A DNA stretch of 64,000 nucleotides. It comes from JBLIRR01 sp049472395. Lineage in GTDB: Bacteria > SZUA-182 > DTGQ01 > JBLIRR01. The position numbers were made by a program, and so were the translations under genes. Below are positions 17,001 through 26,200 of this stretch, one piece after another (position 1 is the stretch's first letter; the number at the start of each line of letters is the position of its first letter). A model generated the notes under the pieces. It had not been told where the DNA came from. It was given only the letters and a program-made list of their open reading frames with translations, and searched no databases. The stretch spans positions 29,662-93,661 of the forward strand of contig JBLIRR010000023.1 in the NCBI GenBank assembly GCA_049472395.1. Direction: 5' to 3'.

Positions 17001-20000
17001 GAATTACTGATATCAATAATTTGAAGGCCAACACTATCAGAAGCCACATAGGCATAGTTTCCCTCGACATATACCCCATGGGCATTGCTGCTGAAAAAAT
17101 AACTTCCTCTATACACCGGTTGTTCAGGATTACTGATATCGATTATTCTAAGTGTAGAATGTCCAAAATTATCATTAAAAGTTACGAAGGCCTGATTTTC
17201 CATGACATACACTCCACGTGCATTATAGCTGGCATCATAAAAGTGGCCTCTATATACTGGCTGTCCGGGATTACTAATATCAATGATTGTAAGGCCAGAA
17301 TCTCCAGCTGCTACATACGCGTAATTGCCCTCCACATGTATATCATAAGCGTAGCCCGAGGTATTATAGCTTCCTTTATGAACTGGATTCTCAGGATTGC
17401 TGATATCGATAATCTGAAGGCCTGAATCTCCATCTGCCACATACGCATAGTTACAATCGATATATATACCATGAGCAGATCCGGAGGTATCATAATTCCC
17501 CGTAAGGGATGGATTCTCAGGATCTTTAATATCGATAATCTGAAGGCCTGAATCTCCATCTGCTATATAGGCATAATTACTCTTAATATATATACCACGA
17601 GCCTCGCCGGGTGTATTATAGCTTCCTGTAAGGATTAGGCTTCTAGGATAGCTGATATCAATAATCTGAAGGCCTGAATCTCCATCTGCCACATATGCGT
17701 AATTACCATCCACATAGGCTCCATAAGCGCAGCCCGAGGTATTATAGCTACCCTTTAGTGAAAGGCCTTCCCCATAGATAACTATATTTGTATTTTCCGT
17801 AAGATTCTCTCCACTTATGTGTATTGTCGTATTTGCATCTGTATATCCTTGCTGGGGTGTAATTGAGGAGTAAACCCAGGGAGCACCTAACTGGATCACG
17901 GTAACCGTTTCCCCAGTTATAGTTATTGTTCCAATCCTTGAATGTGTGCTTGTAGTAGAGGAGACTGAATAATGTACTGCTCCATTTCCACTTCCACTGC
18001 TTTCTGATGTTATTGTTATCCATGAATCATTGCTCGATGCATTCCAGTTATAACCACTCGGGGCTGTCACACTTACAATATCTGTCCCACCAGATGAACT
18101 AAAAGATCTGCGTGTAGGCGTAGCACTGCACCCGGAAGCAGCCAACCAGCCAGTATCATAGGAACTGTAACCACTCTCACCATTAGAATTTAATGCCTTT
18201 ACCAAATAGTAGTAGGTTATCCCTGCAGATCCCTGTGTGTCATCTATAAATTCAATATCATTCGAATAGCCTAAGTTATCGCATGTACCAAAGTGACTCA
18301 GGGGGCCTCCCACGGATGTGGCACGGTATACATTATAGGAGGTTGCTCCAGAGACAAGATTCCATGTTACACGAATCTTATCCGTATAAGTACCTTTAGT
18401 GGCCGTGACACCTGTAGGTGCAGATGGCGTAAGAGCTTTAATATTCACCTTAATTGGACCAGGTGGATCCGGTTGAAGACTTACGTTTCCCATATTATCC
18501 ACAATATGAATCCCATACCAGTAATTACCTCCTGATAATGGGGAATATGATAAAGACACAGTGAAGGGGCCATTGCCCGAAAGAGGAATTCTATCGATTT
18601 CTGACCAGCCCACAGGAGTGCCATTGCTATCATGAGCACACCAGAGTTCAGCCCTATTAAGGCCTGAGCCCCCACTATCTGAGACAGTATAAGAGATTGT
18701 GAGTGTATTTCCTAATGTAAGGGTGAGGGGATTAACAGAAAAAGAACTCACAGTGGGCGGAACAGAGTCTCCACTTGAATCACCTATCAACTCAAAATCC
18801 ATGGTCACCACTTCACCCTCGGTAATCAACACATCATAATAACTCATTGGTATGTATCCAGGAGCCACCGCTGTCACAATAAAGGTCCCTGCTTTGTGGG
18901 GTATCATATAATTTCCATCTGGGAGGCTGATGGAAGAGGCATTGGCATTAGTTCGGATCTGTGCCCCTTCAATTGATTTTTCAGAATTTGCATCTGTTAC
19001 AGTACCCATAATAAAACCATCTATAAAGGCAGTGGGTCTGTATATTTCAAGATCATACCCTGTCTCTTCCCCAAAAACTCCTGGATCATAATGCCGGACC
19101 ATCACATAGTAAGTATTGTTTTGGAGACAAGTCCAGGACAGGATTTCATCCTCACCTGTAATTCCATCATTGCTCGATGCTAAAATTGTGTTTCCATCCG
19201 TATCATAGAGATTAATGATCACATCGCAATTTGATCCTAGACTGCTGACCTTTATGGTATATGCTTCATCTGAAATCCCATAGAATTTCACCCAGTCTTC
19301 GTCTCCCTCATCATGTAGGCTATGTTGCTGAGGAACGTCATTGTTCAAGACTATGACAGTTGCCAGGGTGCAGGTGTCATCTTCTTCGAAGAGATCCGGA
19401 TCAGCAATCCGGATAACTTTAGTCTCCATGGGTTGAGATATATTATTATCGCTATCCTTTGCATACACTGCCACTTGGTAAGTGCCAGAGATGGTAAAAT
19501 CATCAAAATTTCCCTCGTAACGACCCTTTCCTACATGACTCAGCTCTATTGTTGGTAATTCTGTAACTGGATGCTCGGGATGAGTCGACTTGAACCCTGG
19601 CGGTGTTACAACGGTCCACACCTTGTCTATGGTGCCGGTGGTGGTAACATCGTCTGCCCAGATAGTTGCGGATGTTTTCCCGCTCAAGGTCTGCACAGGA
19701 CATATTAAGCCAATCAACGGTTCATCACCTGCGCGCATTATCCCCACCCCAATGGTGTAAGACAGGGACAGTTTGCCATCGGCTTTCTCATTGCCAAGTC
19801 CATTGCCATTGTCGTCCAGATGGGGCGTTTGGTCCCGGCATGAAAAGGCAATGGCATTCTTGGCATGTAGAAATGCTTCCCGAACATTCATACCATTTAG
19901 CACACACCTCCAGAAAAAATTGGAAAAGGAGAGGTCACCTCCGGAGAGAAAATAGGCTGATTGATTTTCCCCAGTGCTGGAAAACAAGATGCGCTCTTTA

Positions 20001-23000
20001 TCATCAGGAGGAGTCAGAATTGAAAGAAAGCTCCCTGAACAACAGGCATCGTAGATAACCGTCACCTTGCCTGGCATATCAGCTTGCACGCTGTCAAGCC
20101 AACTGTCCAGGTCAGAAGCTGAAAGGGTCTCTGAATCATTTATCCGAAAGGTTCCTTGATCACCATTCCCCATCATATACACTACCAGGTCCTGGGTGTC
20201 CTGCCTTGCCCAGGTCTCAATAGCATAGCTCAAGTTAAGCAGGGTTGACAAACCATCCACACCGCTTGAAAAGGTTATTGGACTCATGAAGTAGATGTCA
20301 TCATCTGTATACCCTTGAAAAGTCAGTGCCTCATAGACTAGAGTGGCAGTTTTCTCTATGACAGGCCACAGCTCATCTGATTGGGAGCCGCTGGCCACAA
20401 TGATCGCCTTACGTTTTAAGGGATTTTCAACCGATACTGTGGTAAGTTTCGGGACCGATGTGTTCCCGACACTATCCCTGGCATAGATGGCAATATGGTA
20501 AGTGCCTTCCATGTGAAATGCATCATAGTTCCCCCCGTATCGACCACCTCCAACAGGTATAAGCTCAAGGGAGGGCAAGTTGTATATGGGATTATTTGAT
20601 GCCTGCTGGTTATAGTCAGGAGGCCTTATGATCGCCCATACCCGCACCACCCCGTCGTTATCAGCGACGTCTGATGCATAGAGATGGGCTGTTGGACCAT
20701 TTATGACTTGAGAAGGAGATACCTCGCCTATGATCGGGGCATCACCGTGGATCTTCATGCCATTGCCTATGTAGGTATTTGATGCTATGATTCCATCTTG
20801 AGCATCATTACCTTCCCCATTGCTATTATCATCCAAGAGTGGTGTCTGCCCTGTGCTTGCACTGATAGCTTCTTTGGCTAGGTCAAAGGCATCCTTGATA
20901 TTAAGCCCATTAAAAATGTGGGTCCAGAAGAAGCTTGAGAAAGAAATGGAGCCTTGTGTGATAAAGTGGGCATACTCGGTGGCTGTTGTGCTGGTGACCA
21001 CGATCCGCTCTTTGCCATCGGGAGCAGTAAGGGGAGAGAGAAAACTTCCGGATTGGCATGCATCATAGATGAGGATTATTTTAGCCCCTGTCTTTTCCTG
21101 AAGGCTGTCTAACCACTTATCAAGATCAGAGGCGCTGAGAATCTCCATACTGCTCATTCGAAAGGTGCGATCATTCCCATGGTCAACGAGATAGAGGATG
21201 AGGCTTTTTGCATTCTCAGCCCATTCTGTAATAGCATGCTGAAGATTGTTATTGGTGGGATTGCCATCAACATCATCTAGAGCACCATTATTGTCTAGAT
21301 CAAGGTCTGTATCTGAGGTAAGATAGTAAATGGTTTCTTTGGTAAAGCCCTGAAAAGTGAGTGTTCTGTAAGTAAAGTTGGCACACATTTGCGTGGCATC
21401 CCATATCTCGTTGCCTGGATAAGGTCCGCCACCTGCAACAATGACAGCTTTTGCAATGCCCTCTGAAAAAGCGGCCTTTCTGAATACCTGAATACGGTTA
21501 TTTTCAGCATCTGTAACATATACTTTCTCTTCAAGACTAACACATATCCCCCATGGATGGTTGAACTGACCTGGATTAGAGCCAAATGCGCCGAATTTTG
21601 TTATGAATTCGCCATCCGGAGTGAATTTCTGAATACAATGGTTAAACCAGTCTGCTACATAGACGAAACCGTTTTTATCGATTGCTATACCAGATGGATC
21701 TTGAAATTCCCCATCTTCACAGCCCTTTTTTCCCCACTTTAATACAAACTCACCTTCCGATGTTGTCTTCTGGATGCAGCGGTTATCAAGATCAGCCACA
21801 TAGACAAAATCGCTGCTATCAATCGCTATGCCTCCAAGCTCACGCAACCTCTCTTTTAAAAATCCTTCTCTTCCCCACTTTAATATAAATTCACCGTCTG
21901 AAGTAAACTTCTTTATACAGTAGTTATCCATTTCAGTCACATAGACAAAATCGTTGCTATCGATCGCTATGCCTCGAGGATGATAAGACTCATCATCTCC
22001 ATGGCTCTTAGTTCCCCATTTGGTTACAAATTCACCCTCTGGTGTGAACTTCTGGATGCGATTGTTCAAATCATCAGCCACATAGACAAAATCATTGCTA
22101 TTGATCGCGATGCCCCGTGGATTAAAAAACTCACTATTATTAGTGCCCCATTTTCCCCATGTGGTCACAAATTGGCCGCCTGATGTGAACTTCTGTATGT
22201 GATCGTTCAAATCACTTATATAGACAAAGCCGCCACTATCTATCGCTATGCCTTGAGGCCCATTAAACTCACCCTCATCATTGCCGCTACTTCCCCATTT
22301 TGCAACTAATTTACCATTTAAAGTAAACTTCTTGATGAAATCATCACGTGTTGTCACATAAATAAAATCATTCTCATCTATCGCGATACTTAAAGGATGA
22401 GAAATTAATGTGAGAATTCTACCGCCCCCGCTCTGCTCACTTCCCCATTCTGTAATAAATGCACCATCTGATGTGAATTTCTGTATGAGGCTGTTCTCCT
22501 TATCAGCCACATAGACAAAACCATTACTATCTAGTGCAACGCCTCGAGGTTCATCAAATATAGTCTCCCCACTTTCCTCACTTCCCCATTTTGTGATAAA
22601 TTCACCATTTGTAGTGAACTTTTGTATACGATTGTTACCCCCATCAACTACATAGACAAAATTACTGTTATTATCAATTGCTATATCACAGGGTCTATAA
22701 AATAAACCAACACTCGTGCCACTACTTCCCCATTTTGCTATAAATTCACCATTTGGGGTAAATTTCTGTATGCGATTGTTCATACAATCAGATACAAAGA
22801 TAAAACCGCTGCTATCTATTGCCATACCTCGAGGATGAGAGAACTCACCATCTCCACTGCCAGATTTTCCCCATTTTGTAATAAATTGACCATCTGGGGT
22901 GAACTTCTGTATTCGATCATTCCATGTATCAGCAACATATACAAAACCACTTGAATCTATAGCTATGCTATCCAGAGCATAAAAATCTCCCTCTTCACTT

Positions 23001-23281
23001 CCCTTTTCCCCCCATTTAGTTATAAATTGACCATCTCGGGTGAACTTCTGTATGCGGTGAAATCCTGTATCAGCAACGTAGACAAAACCTCTTTTATCTA
23101 TTACAATTCCACCCGGTTCACTAAAATACCATGGTTGGTGCAAAGTAGGCCACATTCGTTCAAATTTATAAATTTCCTCAGATGAGGCCAGCGCAGGCAG
23201 AATGCACAGAAAGAGGAAAAAGATAATCGTACTTTTTTTTTCATCAGGATTCCAGCACTGTGAGGATTTGATTTTCTTCAT
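14021..23281 (-). CDS. Giant secreted NHL/C13-like protein with LVIVD, BACON and CFI-box tail
   Basis: This 3086-residue protein has a signal peptide ending LPALASSEE, then the family signature FERMWPTLHQPWYF. Order of domains: 12 NHL blades (about 50-605); peptidase C13/caspase-like domain 1 (610-830, dyad His701 in YLVDHGND, Cys742 in IYDACQSGS); linker; C13-like domain 2 (960-1180) with Asn1039 in place of His and Cys1080 kept; PPC-type domain (1290-1410); carboxypeptidase-regulatory-like domain (1417-1500); Ig-like; FN3; BACON 1 (about 1718-1800); an IPT/TIG domain interrupted by 13 LVIVD repeats (1842-2384); three BACON domains (2430-2697); beta-rich C-terminus; tail GCFISIITKPI. It starts behind GGAGGGATT, 18 bases after the paralogue at 23300, so the two are an operon. 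It is probably surface-exposed; protease activity is predicted only for domain 1. Confidence 0.9.
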   Translation of the reverse strand: MKKIKSSQCWNPDEKKSTIIFFLFLCILPALASSEEIYKFERMWPTLHQPWYFSEPGGIVIDKRGFVYVADTGFHRIQKFTRDGQFITKWGEKGSEEGDFYALDSIAIDSSGFVYVADTWNDRIQKFTPDGQFITKWGKSGSGDGEFSHPRGMAIDSSGFIFVSDCMNNRIQKFTPNGEFIAKWGSSGTSVGLFYRPCDIAIDNNSNFVYVVDGGNNRIQKFTTNGEFITKWGSEESGETIFDEPRGVALDSNGFVYVADKENSLIQKFTSDGAFITEWGSEQSGGGRILTLISHPLSIAIDENDFIYVTTRDDFIKKFTLNGKLVAKWGSSGNDEGEFNGPQGIAIDSGGFVYISDLNDHIQKFTSGGQFVTTWGKWGTNNSEFFNPRGIAINSNDFVYVADDLNNRIQKFTPEGEFVTKWGTKSHGDDESYHPRGIAIDSNDFVYVTEMDNYCIKKFTSDGEFILKWGREGFLKERLRELGGIAIDSSDFVYVADLDNRCIQKTTSEGEFVLKWGKKGCEDGEFQDPSGIAIDKNGFVYVADWFNHCIQKFTPDGEFITKFGAFGSNPGQFNHPWGICVSLEEKVYVTDAENNRIQVFRKAAFSEGIAKAVIVAGGGPYPGNEIWDATQMCANFTYRTLTFQGFTKETIYYLTSDTDLDLDNNGALDDVDGNPTNNNLQHAITEWAENAKSLILYLVDHGNDRTFRMSSMEILSASDLDKWLDSLQEKTGAKIILIYDACQSGSFLSPLTAPDGKERIVVTSTTATEYAHFITQGSISFSSFFWTHIFNGLNIKDAFDLAKEAISASTGQTPLLDDNSNGEGNDAQDGIIASNTYIGNGMKIHGDAPIIGEVSPSQVINGPTAHLYASDVADNDGVVRVWAIIRPPDYNQQASNNPIYNLPSLELIPVGGGRYGGNYDAFHMEGTYHIAIYARDSVGNTSVPKLTTVSVENPLKRKAIIVASGSQSDELWPVIEKTATLVYEALTFQGYTDDDIYFMSPITFSSGVDGLSTLLNLSYAIETWARQDTQDLVVYMMGNGDQGTFRINDSETLSASDLDSWLDSVQADMPGKVTVIYDACCSGSFLSILTPPDDKERILFSSTGENQSAYFLSGGDLSFSNFFWRCVLNGMNVREAFLHAKNAIAFSCRDQTPHLDDNGNGLGNEKADGKLSLSYTIGVGIMRAGDEPLIGLICPVQTLSGKTSATIWADDVTTTGTIDKVWTVVTPPGFKSTHPEHPVTELPTIELSHVGKGRYEGNFDDFTISGTYQVAVYAKDSDNNISQPMETKVIRIADPDLFEEDDTCTLATVIVLNNDVPQQHSLHDEGDEDWVKFYGISDEAYTIKVSSLGSNCDVIINLYDTDGNTILASSNDGITGEDEILSWTCLQNNTYYVMVRHYDPGVFGEETGYDLEIYRPTAFIDGFIMGTVTDANSEKSIEGAQIRTNANASSISLPDGNYMIPHKAGTFIVTAVAPGYIPMSYYDVLITEGEVVTMDFELIGDSSGDSVPPTVSSFSVNPLTLTLGNTLTISYTVSDSGGSGLNRAELWCAHDSNGTPVGWSEIDRIPLSGNGPFTVSLSYSPLSGGNYWYGIHIVDNMGNVSLQPDPPGPIKVNIKALTPSAPTGVTATKGTYTDKIRVTWNLVSGATSYNVYRATSVGGPLSHFGTCDNLGYSNDIEFIDDTQGSAGITYYYLVKALNSNGESGYSSYDTGWLAASGCSATPTRRSFSSSGGTDIVSVTAPSGYNWNASSNDSWITITSESSGSGNGAVHYSVSSTTSTHSRIGTITITGETVTVIQLGAPWVYSSITPQQGYTDANTTIHISGENLTENTNIVIYGEGLSLKGSYNTSGCAYGAYVDGNYAYVADGDSGLQIIDISYPRSLILTGSYNTPGEARGIYIKSNYAYIADGDSGLQIIDIKDPENPSLTGNYDTSGSAHGIYIDCNYAYVADGDSGLQIIDISNPENPVHKGSYNTSGYAYDIHVEGNYAYVAAGDSGLTIIDISNPGQPVYRGHFYDASYNARGVYVMENQAFVTFNDNFGHSTLRIIDISNPEQPVYRGSYFFSSNAHGVYVEGNYAYVASDSVGLQIIDISNSRSPILTGSYNTLGKAHGIYIKSNYAYIADGDSGLQIIDISCPVSPALTGICNTPGWPYVGVYVEENYAYVADGFSGLQIIDISNPEQPEIKGTYETPDFARDAYIKANRAYIADRFGLHIIDINDPESPSFMGSYDTSGWALCVYVNGSHAYVADRSSGLQIIDISDPERLILTGSYTTSGYTSGIYVEGNYCYIAGSGLQIINISDPNKPALTGSYNTPGSAYEVDIEGNYAYVADGDSGLAIIDISDLENPLLISHISLAGGASGIYINNNYIYITSGSVGMQIIARPCFWPVQIEEINTEGTEIRAVIPSSLPVGFYTIRIINPAGIADQFSNAFEIKSGTPCSYSIMPTSESFSSSYGTDIVSVTAPSDCSWNASSNDSWITITSGSSGSGSATVSYSVAAHTSADSRTGTMIIGGQSFIVIQSGISCSYSVIPATRSFSSSYGTDIVSVTAPSGCNWEASSNDSWITITSESSGSGNRAVNYSVSSNTSTSSRIGTMTIAGETVTVSQSGVPCAYSIFPTNQSFDSMNGSGSVNVTTQSGCNWTATSNESWITITSGTSGRSNDTVAYSVEANTSTDSRTGTMIIAGNTFTVSQSEALCIPTSQIIAFNSPSSDFITNIGVIQTIIIHVIDNCSTPLTNLSLTVVFDNGDNPVSLVDNGQGIYSCNWAPQNLGSVTITVNEASVYGIVMANQGPVIDRDETYPYENAGIIDSHRVPCNTSIRIRIKDSDGIDLGSIQLIVEENSYTYNSNIFRVKEVHSGDITDIWIVYDSKENEFIFDQIVDVTVSASDAKGVLMDTPYTYHFKIENQEQYDNTLHNTPQISIDVNPATGKTTVASIDGSHIEGAMIIYDTNEPVKPTFGPLGEIPPLDIDNGIGFPLNLKPPTVFEDPVIIFIPIPEGNNPSSLNIYHYNPQTGWELAIEGDGWLVPHSRINHPDTMPPTIEVQVLHFSGVQAGGKSGAGDKSDSSNNNISSRKGCFISIITKPI
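15190..15990 (-). repeat. Three tandem BACON-domain repeats
   Basis: Three copies of about 85 codons share the core SSNDSWITIT and a conserved WNASSN/WEASSN/WTATSN segment. A fourth copy lies apart at about 17880-18130, before the LVIVD block. BACON domains are Ig-like folds often tied to carbohydrate or mucin binding. Confidence 0.85.
16130..17760 (-). repeat. Thirteen LVIVD repeats (period about 126 bp)
   Basis: There are thirteen copies of a repeat of about 42 residues with the core NYAYVADGDSGLQIIDIS and lead-in GSYNTSG. The copies are close at DNA level (ATCTGAAGGCC recurs). LVIVD repeats fold as beta-propeller blades. The block sits inside an IPT/TIG domain. Confidence 0.9.
21480..23140 (-). 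repeat. Twelve NHL repeats (period about 141 bp)
   Basis: Twelve blades of about 47 residues follow the pattern GIAIDSSGFVYVAD..N.RIQKFT.DGEFITKWG. The last blade ends in NNRIQVF instead of IQKF. Twelve blades would suit two six-bladed propellers. Confidence 0.9.
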
Positions 23282-23299
23282 AATCCCTCCATAATATAT

Positions 23300-26200
23300 T
23301 TAATAAAACAGAGATTTAAAAGATAAGTAAGCTATTGAGGTTATAAAACAGCTATCTTCCCCTGATACATCCACTTCCTGATCATCTAGTACGCCATTCA
23401 TATTCGTATCTTCGGCAGATACAGCAACAGTTCTAAACGAATAAGGAGGGGACCATTCTGATATGCCATTATTATTGTCATAAAATCTGACTCTCCAATG
23501 ATATAGAGTATCGTTATTTAAAAGAGTTTCCGGTACACTAAATAAGGTAAAATATTCACTGCTTGTTACATCAAGAACAAGATCTGTAAAGTCATTATTT
23601 AGGCTGATCTGCCACTGCGTCTTATCGTGTGTATCATCGCTATCCGGATCATTAAAATTACCTGTTTTGAGCTCAGGGCTCAATGAAATAGTAATTTCAC
23701 CATCTCTTGGAAAAGAAAGCAAGGGCTGGTCCGGAGGATTATTTATGAGTGGTTTTGGGGCAGGAGTTACAGTAATAGTGACTGTCTGGGTATCGTTTTT
23801 ACTTGGGATACCGCAATCGGTAACAGTAAATATGACCTCATAATTGCCTGTATCCCCTAAATCAGACCTCCAGCTAAACATCTGGGTTTCAGCATCAAAG
23901 TGTGCTCCATCGGGAAGGCCACTCGCACTAAAGGTAAGGCTGTCTCCATCAAGATCCATTGCCGTGATTGTGAACTCAAGCACCTCACCTTCTTCAATAG
24001 TCTTTGTCCCTATTTTATCAAGCACAGGTGCTCTGTTGATATTTTCAACACTATTATTTCCAATGGGCTCATGAGCTGTTGGACGGCTCACATCTTCGGT
24101 CAGGTCAAAATTTCTGGCAATTATTTCACCTTCATTGATCAGTACAGCATAAGTGAGCCATCTATACCCAGATGCCTTTGCTGTTACTGTAAATGTTCCC
24201 ACTGGATGGACCATAAAATATGCACCATTAGGAAGACTGATGGCCGCGGCTTTGCCATCAGTCTGGATCAGTACTCCCTCAATTGGCCCGCCAGTATTAG
24301 TATCCCTTACATTTCCTGTGATGGTTCCCCATAATTCGCCTATGGGATGATATAGTACGAGATTATATTCAGTACCCTCACCGAAAAGACTTGGATCGGA
24401 ATTCTTTATTCTCACATAGTAAACACCATCCTGTTCACATTTCCAATCGAGCAGTTCATCCTCGCCTACACTTCTATCATCACTAAAGGCAAGCATTATG
24501 GTGCCATTCTCATTATAGAGTTCAATAACTGCATCGCAATAAGTACCCGCATTACTTATTTTTATCGTGTAAATTACCTCTGAGATCCCATAGAACTGTA
24601 CCCAGTCCTTATCCCCCGTATCATGAAAATTGTGGGCCTGGGCTTCTTGATCATTCAAGATTATCACACTGGAATTACTAAAAATATCGTCATCCTCATA
24701 TATGTCAGGACCATCCATACGAAAAACGTGCGTCTCCTTCGGCACAGATAGATTTCCTTCCGTGTCTTTGGCATATACTGCAATAGTATAAGTCCCATAG
24801 ATGCTAAAATCACTATATGTCCCCTCATATCGGCCGTCGCCCTTATCCACTAGCTCCACTGTCGGTAGGTCTGTAACAGACTGCCCGGGCACATCACGAA
24901 CGTATTGCGGGGAGTTGATTAATGCAAATATTCTTTCTATGGTGCCGGTAGTGGTCACATCCTCCACCCGGATGGTGGCATAAGAGGAGCCAGATAACGT
25001 CAAGCCGGGACATATTGATCCTATCATCGGATCATCTCCAGCCAGCATGATACCCACACCAATAATATAATTTTTTGCCAGCTTTCCGTCTGACTTCTCG
25101 TTACCAACACCATTGCCAGTATCATCCAGCTGAGGTGTTTGGTTTTTGCATAAAAAGGCGATTGCGTTCTTGGCGTGTAAAAATGCGGCCTGAACATCCA
25201 TCCCGTTTAATATCCGATTCCAGAAAAATTTTGAAAAGGAGATGTCGCCTCCAGAAAGAAAATAGGCAGGTTGATTTTTCCCAGTGCTGGAAATTAAGAT
25301 GCGTTCTTTATCATCAGGAGGGATCAGAAGTGAGAGAAAACTCCCCGAACAGCAGGCATCATAGATAACCGTCACCTTGCCTGGCATATCAGCTTGCAAG
25401 TTGTCAAGCCAGCTGTCCAGATCAGAAGCTGAAAGCGCCTCTGTATCATTGATCCGAAAGATTCCATGATCACCTTTCCCGACCATATACACCACTAAGT
25501 CCTGGATGTTTTGCCTCGCCCACGTCTCAATAGCATACATCAGGTTACTCTGGATTGCAGTACCATCCACACCCGTTGAAAAGGTCACTGGACTCATTAA
25601 ATAGATGTCATCATTGCTGTAACCCTGAAATGTCAATGCCTCGTAAACTAATGTGGCGCTTTTCTCAATGGCAGGCCATAGTTTATCTGACTGAGAGCCC
25701 CCGGCCACAATAATTGCCTTTCTGGTCAAGGGATTGTCCACCGTTATCGTGGTTACTTTTGGAATGGAGGTGTTCCCAATCCGATCCATGGCATAGATGG
25801 CTATATGGTAAGTTCCCTCAATGTTAAATCCATCATAGGTCTCCTCATATTGATCATTACTTACAGACTTTAAGTCAAAGGAGGGTAGTCCTTGCACAGG
25901 ATTGTCTGATAATCCCTGACGATAATCAGGGGGTCTGATCACCGCCCACACATGGGCAATCCCATCATTATCCGTGACATTATAAGCAGATAATATAGCA
26001 GAAGCTGTATTGCTGATGATTTGTGCCTCAGATACACTCCCTATCACAGGGGCACCACCATGAATAACTGTCCCGTTACCTATATATGTATCCTGGGCTA
26101 TAATAAAATCTGCAGCTTCATTCGAACTCCCATCGCCATTAGCATCCAGGAGGGGGTTTTGTAAGTTTGTAGTATTGTTAATTGCATCTTTTGCCAATTC

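Noticed and set aside
16130..17760. Regular repeats that could look like a CRISPR array
   Set aside because: The period is about 126 bp, the repeats are degenerate, and they are fully explained as coding LVIVD blades. The NHL blocks (141 bp) are the same case.
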